Below are positions 58,682 to 64,000 of a DNA stretch of 64,000 bases, piece by piece. Source of the DNA: a marine gamma proteobacterium HTCC2080 (GTDB lineage Bacteria > Pseudomonadota > Gammaproteobacteria > Pseudomonadales > Halieaceae); contig AAVV01000002.1 of NCBI GenBank assembly GCA_000169115.1, positions 186,001-250,000 of the forward strand, written 5' to 3'. The stretch's first letter is position 1; the number at the start of each line of letters is the position of its first letter. Made by a program: the position numbers and the translations under genes. A model generated the notes under the pieces. The model had not been told where the DNA came from. It saw only the letters and a list, made by a program, of their open reading frames with translations, and searched no databases.

Positions 58682-59125
58682 TTATTCGATAGGAAAGGCA
58701 GTAAAGCTCAACGTACCGGCAATTAGATCGATAAGCCCCTCAGCGTAAATCATGTCTCCGTTAGAAAACCCGTCAAGGGTATACATCTTTACTAGCTTAC
58801 CCTCGCGCTTCCAGATGCCCTGCAGCGTTGCGGCAACCATGTCACCATCCTGATTGATAGAGCGAAGATTCCCCGTGAAATTACCTTTGTTACGATCCGC
58901 TGAGTTACTCATAAAATCGTAGCTCAGGTAGACCTTTCCGTAACCCTCGCCCACGACGCCCTCAGCCGTCAGGCTGCTACTGATGGTAGTGCTGGTCCAG
59001 CTCGTCATCTGAAAATTCGCCGGAAACGAATCACCCGTTGCCTCAAAAGTGTGTCCCTGCAGTGTCACAAACATAAAGCATGTTGCAACCAGTGCTGTTA
59101 AAGCCTTACTCATTATTTTTCCCAT
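58682..59125 (-). CDS. Small exported protein, unknown
   Basis: 147 residues; I do not recognise the family. An N-terminal signal peptide (MSKALTALVATCFMFVTLQG, with a second ATG at residue 5 as an alternative start) is followed by a Thr/Ser- and Gly-rich body such as TSWTSTTISSSLTAEGVV, which predicts beta strands. No cysteine remains in the mature part as I read it. It stands alone between rne and another exported orphan, 108 bases from it, same strand. Confidence 0.7.
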   Translation of the reverse strand: MGKIMSKALTALVATCFMFVTLQGHTFEATGDSFPANFQMTSWTSTTISSSLTAEGVVGEGYGKVYLSYDFMSNSADRNKGNFTGNLRSINQDGDMVAATLQGIWKREGKLVKMYTLDGFSNGDMIYAEGLIDLIAGTLSFTAFPIE

Positions 59126-59233
59126 GGCGTTCTAATCCCCACATTGGTTATTGATATCGTAAGTCGAAAAAATCAGCCCCAAACAAACCATAAATGCAGT
59201 AGCCAAACATGGCACTTCAGGGCGCTAACGCGA

Positions 59234-59935
59234 CTAATTAGCCGAGTACACTTGTTTGCAGTCTTCGAATGTATCTAACTCCAGAGATTCTATGGTGGCC
59301 AACATCTCTCCATATGGCTCCAAGGCCCACGCCTTGCGCTGCAAAAAATCATTCACCATCATTCCAGCCACTTCTGGCTCTACAGCAAATATACGCACAT
59401 CCAACACATTTGCTTTTTGATGACCATTGCCAAGGGGTTGAAAGATCCCTACCTCCACCTTATGTCCATTTGCCTGCATAGCCTGCTCGAGTTTCGTAGC
59501 AGCTGCGACGTAAGCAGCAGCATCGTTCACGACAATTTGATAGCGTCGCTCGAAGCCCGGCGGCAATGTAAAAGGCTTAATCACGGCATAAAACTCTGCC
59601 GAAACCACAGAAGAGATCGCATCGAGTTCCGCACTTCGAGACATATTGGCAAACCGTGTTGCCGCCTTGAATGCGGATCCTGCGTCATTGTAAAAGCTGA
59701 AGGCAAACGCCTGTCCCGGGTAACGGTGTCCACTCACTGTCGTGCAAGTACCACCCGACTCGGCGCCCAAAGCTTCAAAGATTTCCGGGTTTTCAATGAG
59801 ATATGCTCGGTAGGCTCCGGGATCTGAGGTTTGAACATTTACAACACTGACAACGGGTGTCGTAACCTCATCTGCAGATGCCACGCCTGTGATGAAGATG
59901 CCTAATAGCAATAGTAGAGGTGAACGAAATTTCAT
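59234..59935 (-). CDS. Exported protein, unknown (possible dimeric alpha-beta barrel repeat)
   Basis: 233 residues with a clear signal peptide (KFRSPLLLLLGIFITGVASA) and a TAGGAG ribosome-binding site. The mature part appears to contain two copies of an alpha-beta unit: VVSVVNVQTSDPGAYRAYL and RRYQIVVNDAAAYVAAATKL each start with a strand then an Ala/Tyr helix. This layout recalls ferredoxin-like (dimeric alpha-beta barrel) folds but I cannot name a family. Two cysteines, in GGTCTTV and FEDCKQV, could form a disulfide. Confidence 0.7.
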   Translation of the reverse strand: MKFRSPLLLLLGIFITGVASADEVTTPVVSVVNVQTSDPGAYRAYLIENPEIFEALGAESGGTCTTVSGHRYPGQAFAFSFYNDAGSAFKAATRFANMSRSAELDAISSVVSAEFYAVIKPFTLPPGFERRYQIVVNDAAAYVAAATKLEQAMQANGHKVEVGIFQPLGNGHQKANVLDVRIFAVEPEVAGMMVNDFLQRKAWALEPYGEMLATIESLELDTFEDCKQVYSAN

Positions 59936-60296
59936 AATCGACTCCTAGAGTACTGTTTACGTTACTCGGGTATAACGTTGGTGATGCCACAATTTAAGTT
60001 GTTCTAAATGCCAAGCCTCGAGTTTCTGTAAAATCGGGCGTGATAGCCAGCAAAGCCATTGCGACACCCGACTATCGTTTTAGCACTGTGAAGCAAGTCG
60101 CAAATTAATCGGAAAAATGCGCAAGCCCCTGTGCGCCGTCGCGTAGACATGCGGCCATGTTTGGCCTCGCCCGTCCTAAAGTCACACTTAAAACGGGTGA
60201 TTCGCATTTTTAACGCAAGTAATCGCCACATCAGCTTGATGCCCACGCCTCGATCGCTATAATGCGCGCTCCTTTGGACGTTCAGTCCGAAGATTT
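59936..60296. other. Gene-free region upstream of tRNA-Ser
   Basis: About 360 bases between the exported orphan and tRNA-Ser. It contains the tRNA-Ser promoter at 60236-60263 near its right end. I see no other convincing gene, terminator or repeat. Confidence 0.6.
60236..60263 (+). promoter_or_regulatory. Promoter of tRNA-Ser with GC-rich discriminator
   Basis: TTGATG (60236-60241), 16-base spacer, perfect TATAAT (60258-60263), then GCGCGC immediately downstream, the GC-rich discriminator typical of stringently controlled stable-RNA promoters. The tRNA starts 34 bases further on. Confidence 0.85.
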
Positions 60297-60386
60297 GGTG
60301 GGCTGGCTGAGTGGTCGAAAGCGGCGGTCTTGAAAACCGTTGAGGGTTTATCCCCTCCGTAGGTTCGAATCCTACGCCCACCGCCA
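60297..60386 (+). tRNA. tRNA-Ser (anticodon UGA)
   Basis: 90-nt class II tRNA with encoded CCA. Acceptor GGTGGGC/GCCCACC with discriminator G, D-arm GGCTGAGTGGTCGAAAGC, anticodon stem with loop CTTGAAA (anticodon TGA), a variable arm GAGGGTTTATCCCCTC and T-arm TAGGTTCGAATCCTA. Confidence 0.97.
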
Positions 60387-60630
60387 TTAATTTCTAATCT
60401 AAATAGATAAAGCAGACTCATGAAACGCTCCCAATATAGGCGCCTTTTTTGGTCGGCAAAAGGTAATGAGAAGCTTCGAGTCCATACTGGGTCGCACTAC
60501 TTTGAAGCATCAGGTCTGCAAACGATAACCCAATCTTTTAGATCAATTGGCGAGACATCGCCCAGTCAACAACCTGCAGCAACTCGCCATAGCCTAACAG
60601 ACTGAATCCCAGCGCTAGCTTCAGTCATGC

Positions 60631-62013
60631 TTATATCTGCTGGCAATCAGCCTCCATGGCGATTATGGCATCCGCCGCCCGCTCACCTGCCGCCATGGCT
60701 CCTTCGACATAACCCAGGCCGACTCCCACCGCGCAAGTGTCTCCAGCGAACAGGACTCTCCCATCATGAGTCGGTTCTGCAAATTTAATGAAGTCACCGG
60801 GCTGAGTGTCGACGCTCGTGTAGGGGTAGCAGCCCCCTGAAAAAGGACTGGTGGTCCAATTAGATGCAGCTGTCGCGACCGGAGGCTCGAAGGTATCAGG
60901 GAACATCATCTGAAGCTCAGACAGCACCTCTTCTATCGCCGCTTCAGGGTTCTCCGCCACCCAAGCGGCCTTAGGCGGGCCGAATACGCTAGCAAGGCAG
61001 GGAGATGTGGGCGCACCCGGTCCAATTCCAGATGACATCGACACATCGAAAAAACTGCCGTGGGAAGCGATAGGATCGGGAATACTGAAGAAATGATCTT
61101 GCTTCCTTGGGTTTCTCCGCCAGAAACTATTTTTGAACGTCATAACGACCTTTTCGACGCTTCCGAAGCCGATGCGCTCGATGACATCCTGCTTACTGGC
61201 CGGGAGCGGTGGGTCAAATGTGATGGTTCCAGCCTTCAATACGCCAAGGGGGACGGTAACAATGACACGAGAGCCCTCGAAGATCTCTCCGTCAGCCGTC
61301 GTAACCTGCACCGGCGCTTGGGTGAAAGTGTCTTGTTGAATCGAGATTCGTGAGACAGTCTGATTCAGCATCACCTGCTCAGCAGACAAAGAATCACGCA
61401 ACAACTGCACCAAAAGGCGGAATCCACCAGAAATCAGGACCTGACTCTTTTCATCATGGTTGGTGAACTCCCAGAGGTCATCGCTTAACTGATTCCGGTG
61501 TGTGTCGTAGGTGGAGCCGCCGTTAAGACTCTCGGAAAATATCTTGAACAAGTAGAGCTGCTCACGTTTGGGTCGCTTACCAAGTAAGGCGTCGATTCGC
61601 TCGCCGAGGTTATTAAACGCAGAGGTATTAGGCCGAAGTTTACCGAACCGGCTAAAGCTCCAACCAAGCTTGAAAAATGCCAACAGTGCCGCTGTCCAGC
61701 CTAGCCAACGCGCCGAACGTTGGTCATAGATCCGCACCGTTGAGGGGCCAATATCGTGGCGATGAACTTCGGCCCCGATGTCCCTCAATAAGTGGTACGC
61801 GGGGTTTGTCAGATGATCCTCAAGCCAGAAGGGGCCCAGTTCGACCCAGGAGGCCTGGTTCCCCGCAATATCCCGTGTGTGCGCTCGGCCGCCCAGGCGA
61901 TCCCTGCCTTCCAGAAGCATGATCGGTACACCCGCCTCCTTAAGTCGCTTTGCCGCTGACAGTCCAGAGACCCCACCCCCAATGATGATGACCGATTGTT
62001 GTTTTTGAATCAT
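60631..62013 (-). CDS. Flavin-containing amine oxidase
   Basis: 460-residue FAD-dependent oxidoreductase of the monoamine-oxidase family. N-terminal Rossmann motif VIIIGGGVSGLSAAKRLKEAG, then LLEGRDRLGGRAHT, the FAD-covering middle (VIVTVPLGVLKAGTITFDP) and the C-terminal VLFAGDTCAVGVGLGYVEGA. The Gly-rich end resembles MAO/polyamine oxidases. Substrate amine unknown. It sits alone between tRNA-Ser and a decayed tRNA-Ser copy, opposite in direction to both neighbours, and may be an accessory gene. Confidence 0.88.
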   Translation of the reverse strand: MIQKQQSVIIIGGGVSGLSAAKRLKEAGVPIMLLEGRDRLGGRAHTRDIAGNQASWVELGPFWLEDHLTNPAYHLLRDIGAEVHRHDIGPSTVRIYDQRSARWLGWTAALLAFFKLGWSFSRFGKLRPNTSAFNNLGERIDALLGKRPKREQLYLFKIFSESLNGGSTYDTHRNQLSDDLWEFTNHDEKSQVLISGGFRLLVQLLRDSLSAEQVMLNQTVSRISIQQDTFTQAPVQVTTADGEIFEGSRVIVTVPLGVLKAGTITFDPPLPASKQDVIERIGFGSVEKVVMTFKNSFWRRNPRKQDHFFSIPDPIASHGSFFDVSMSSGIGPGAPTSPCLASVFGPPKAAWVAENPEAAIEEVLSELQMMFPDTFEPPVATAASNWTTSPFSGGCYPYTSVDTQPGDFIKFAEPTHDGRVLFAGDTCAVGVGLGYVEGAMAAGERAADAIIAMEADCQQI

Positions 62014-62515
62014 CTAAACAGTCCGCAGGCTTAGAACACACTTATACCCGAGTAAAAGTCGCTTTGATAGAACACTTAGATTTTGTCGGCGAGGCGACAC
62101 TCTTTAGCATTTGTCAAAAACGCTGGGGACTTTTTTTACAGGCTAGGGGCTCTTTTTTTATTAGGCACGAACACCTCTTTAGATCTTTTTATTTAGGCCA
62201 ACGGTAACGTAGCGGCTTGGAAACGCCTCTCAGAAACCGGCTTACCGAAACCCCAAATTAAAACAAGGCTCCCAAATCTAAAGTGTACTTCAGAGGGGTA
62301 GTTCAAACTTGAACAGCGTTGAGAGTTAACCCCCTCCCAAGTTACAAGTCTTACTCCCGCCGCTAGCCCTTGCCGCGTTGAATTTGTTCGTCCCAACTTG
62401 ACGTGACTGTCGGCTCCTATGTAGCGTAGCCATTTCAACTCTTGATGCAGGCTGAGGCCTACTTACGACCCGCGTCGAAAATCAGGAAGTCCATTGAAGC
62501 AATGAGGAGCGACTC
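62014..62515. other. Gene-free region with a decayed tRNA copy
   Basis: About 500 bases between the divergent amine-oxidase and aminotransferase genes. At about 62123-62160 two similar G-rich/T-tract units stand in tandem (gctggggacttttttt, gctaggggctcttttttt). A degraded tRNA-Ser-like sequence occupies about 62291-62366, listed separately. I see no promoter I would defend; the GAGGAG at about 62503 is the ribosome-binding site of the next gene. Confidence 0.5.
62291..62366 (+). pseudogene. Decayed tRNA-Ser copy
   Basis: From 62312 to 62366 the sequence aligns without gaps to 60332-60386 of the intact tRNA-Ser, about 40 of 55 positions identical by eye. The shared parts include the anticodon-side TTGAA, GTTGAG, CCCCTCC and the 3' end pattern. 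Anticodon stem and T-arm pairs are broken, so it cannot be a functional tRNA. Similarity fades 5' of about 62305. Confidence 0.55.
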
Positions 62516-63619
62516 ATGAAACGACGGCAGTTATTAGGTGGTTTAGGGGTCGCACTGCTGTCTCCTTTCAGCGGCTCAAGCTTGGGGCAATACGTATTAC
62601 CCCCAGGGCAAGTCCGCTTGGTATTCAATGAAAATCCGTACGGGCCAAGCCCGAGAGCGATAGCAGCAGTTAATGACGTGGTTGCCCTTTCAGCCTATTA
62701 CCCAGATTCCCCGACCGACTTTCCGATACTTGATGACCTCACGAAGGCTATAGCGCAAAGACACGGTTTAGCGTCTGAAAATTTACTGGTGTCTTCTGGT
62801 TCAAATGAAGCCCTTCAAGCAGCGATTCTTGCTTATGGTGATAAAGGCAAAATCCTCGTGCCGGGTCTCACCTACGACGCACACCTACATTACGCGAAAC
62901 AACTAGGCATCGACATCATTAGCGTGCCGCTCCGGAGTGACTTGCAAATCGACCTAGACGCTATGAGCGCGATCGTCGACGACACTGTTTCGCTGGTCTA
63001 TTTAGCTAACCCAAACAACCCTACGGGACTTCCGATTGACACGACGGCGCTAAGACAATTTTGCAGGAGAGTTGGTAAGAGGACACTAGTGATTGTCGAC
63101 GAAGCGTATAATGAGTTGGCAACAAGCCCCTCCGATCAAAGCATGGTTGATCTGGTACGCGACAACCAAAACGTACTGATCACTCGCACTTTCTCCAAAA
63201 TTTTTGGCATGGCGGGTATGCGAGTGGGATACGCGCTTGGTCAACCCGAGACCATTGCCAAGGTAAGTAACACCCTTATGGCGTGGCCCAATGGCATTGG
63301 CCTCACAGCGGCGTATCACAGCTACCTGGACGAAGAATTCATTGCCTTCTCGAGACAAAAAATACTTGAAGGACGCGCCATGGTTAATGCGACCTTACAA
63401 AGATCTGGCGTGACGCCTGTGCCCTCTCAGACCAATTTCGTATTCGCTGATATAGGCATAGAGTCGACCGAATTTGTCGCACGAATGGCCGATCGCAACG
63501 TGTTAATTCGAGGCGGCTATGCTGGTTACCCAACCCACATCCGAATCAGCATGGGAAAACTGGAAGACTTAAACATCTTCGATCGAGTTTTTTCAGAGGT
63601 CTATGCGGCAAGTCGCTAG
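62516..63619 (+). CDS. Class I/II aminotransferase, HisC-like, with Tat-type signal
   Basis: 367-residue PLP enzyme. The first about 24 residues, MKRRQLLGGLGVALLSPFSG, show a twin-arginine pair and hydrophobic stretch of a Tat signal; a GAGGAG site precedes this start. The rest resembles histidinol-phosphate aminotransferases: VRLVFNENPYGPSPRAI, LVSSGSNEALQAAIL, YLANPNNPTGLPI, VIVDEAYNEL, and the PLP lysine K228 in TRTFSKIFGMAGMR. A cytosolic HisC would not need export; a Tat substrate folded with its PLP in the cytoplasm makes sense. The reaction in the periplasm is unknown. Confidence 0.85.
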   Translation: MKRRQLLGGLGVALLSPFSGSSLGQYVLPPGQVRLVFNENPYGPSPRAIAAVNDVVALSAYYPDSPTDFPILDDLTKAIAQRHGLASENLLVSSGSNEALQAAILAYGDKGKILVPGLTYDAHLHYAKQLGIDIISVPLRSDLQIDLDAMSAIVDDTVSLVYLANPNNPTGLPIDTTALRQFCRRVGKRTLVIVDEAYNELATSPSDQSMVDLVRDNQNVLITRTFSKIFGMAGMRVGYALGQPETIAKVSNTLMAWPNGIGLTAAYHSYLDEEFIAFSRQKILEGRAMVNATLQRSGVTPVPSQTNFVFADIGIESTEFVARMADRNVLIRGGYAGYPTHIRISMGKLEDLNIFDRVFSEVYAASR

Positions 63620-63828
63620 CACAACTAACCGCGTCCTCTGAGGACCTTGCTGGCCAGTCAGACAATTTCTATACCCTTCAATCCAATCGTTGAACATGTA
63701 TTTAGCCATTGCATGTACATTAAGCGACGACTGTCCTGCACCTATCGCCGGCTCCTTAATCCACGCTTAGTTTGAGCAAATTCACTCTACTGAAACCGCC
63801 AAATTTGCATATTCAAAAGCCTGAAGCC

Positions 63829-64000
63829 TCAGTCCTCTGTTGGTACATTGGCATGCCCCAACTGCCAAAACAAAAAGCTATAGATGTCGGCATATTGAGC
63901 CAGCACTTGCTCTCGAGTAGAGCCAATACCGTGCCCCGCATCAAAGTCTACACGGAGTAAAGCCGGCGAATTATTTTTAGCCACGGCCTGCAAACGTGCG
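63829..64000 (-). CDS. Prolyl oligopeptidase family protein (C-terminal fragment, runs off the right edge)
   Basis: Leftward frame ending in TGA at 63829-63831; 56 residues are visible and the gene continues beyond the window. The piece ALLRVDFDAGHGIGSTREQ contains the catalytic His in AGHG and the family ending ADIYSFLFWQLG of S9 prolyl oligopeptidases. These serine peptidases cleave after proline in short peptides, often in the periplasm. Confidence 0.85.
   Translation of the reverse strand, partial: ARLQAVAKNNSPALLRVDFDAGHGIGSTREQVLAQYADIYSFLFWQLGHANVPTED

Noticed and set aside
60004-60387. Leftward 127-residue open frame crossing tRNA-Ser
   Set aside because: It starts inside the tRNA gene and covers its promoter; start residues such as GVGFEPTEGINP are the well-known artefact translation of tRNA sequence.
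60420-60605. Rightward 61-residue frame just after tRNA-Ser
   Set aside because: No ribosome-binding site, composition unlike neighbouring proteins and no recognisable motif; more likely chance.
60387-62366. A genomic island or prophage between the tRNA-Ser copies
   Set aside because: No integrase, excisionase or phage-like gene; only one enzyme gene. The decayed copy alone does not prove integration, so it is reported only as a possibility.

Overview
The window reads as chromosomal DNA of a marine-type gammaproteobacterium, most likely near the OM60/NOR5 (Halieaceae) group. That placement is inferred from gene content and from protein resemblance as I remember it, not from a search. Three blocks keep the classical gammaproteobacterial order: lptG-lptF / pepA-holC-valS at the left end, ppiD-hupB-lon-clpX-clpP-tig near the middle, and holB-tmk-mltG-pabC-fabF-acpP-fabG-fabD-rpmF-yceD-maf-rluC / rne towards the right. 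Base composition looks slightly GC-rich and even. I see no insertion sequence, integrase, phage gene or CRISPR array.

Layout. 1-8.3 kb: LPS export permease genes (leftward), then aminopeptidase, pol III chi, ValRS, two cold-shock-domain genes and a methyltransferase. 8.3-14.4 kb: a secreted TPR/TonB-C-like protein, an intergenic region with a 30-bp palindrome and an orphan leftward terminator, a LysR regulator, tatD and rapA. 14.4-24.2 kb: an accessory lipid/acyl-CoA region with a DUF3604 protein, a crotonase, SprT, two acyl-CoA ligases, an APH-like kinase and a DUF3336 patatin lipase. 24.2-30.3 kb: a tightly coupled seven-gene operon for D-glutamate/5-oxoproline metabolism, consisting of DUF1445, pxpA, pxpB, pxpC, DUF4392, a D-amino-acid transaminase and alanine racemase. 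30.4-36.2 kb: ppx, etfBA and the divergent ETF-ubiquinone oxidoreductase, then a DUF1285 protein. 36.2-44.7 kb: the protein quality-control block. 44.7-45.4 kb: tRNA-Leu(UAG) and a candidate structured small RNA with its own terminator. 45.4-58.6 kb: PilZ, the fatty-acid-synthesis/replication cluster and RNase E. 58.6-64 kb: two small exported orphans, tRNA-Ser(UGA), a flavin amine oxidase, a decayed tRNA-Ser copy, a Tat-type aminotransferase and the C-terminus of a prolyl oligopeptidase.

The most interesting protein system is the D-amino-acid operon. The two domains that form mammalian D-glutamate cyclase (DUF1445 and DUF4392) are encoded by separate genes placed on either side of the three 5-oxoprolinase subunits. 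D-amino-acid transaminase and alanine racemase follow with overlapping or near-zero spacing. This suggests a route from alanine (L or D) through D-glutamate and 5-oxoproline back to glutamate, perhaps for murein-derived D-amino acids. The most interesting RNA signals are the candidate RNA at about 45.07-45.28 kb and the orphan terminator/palindrome pair beside the LysR gene. The fab cluster lacks plsX and fabH at their usual place.
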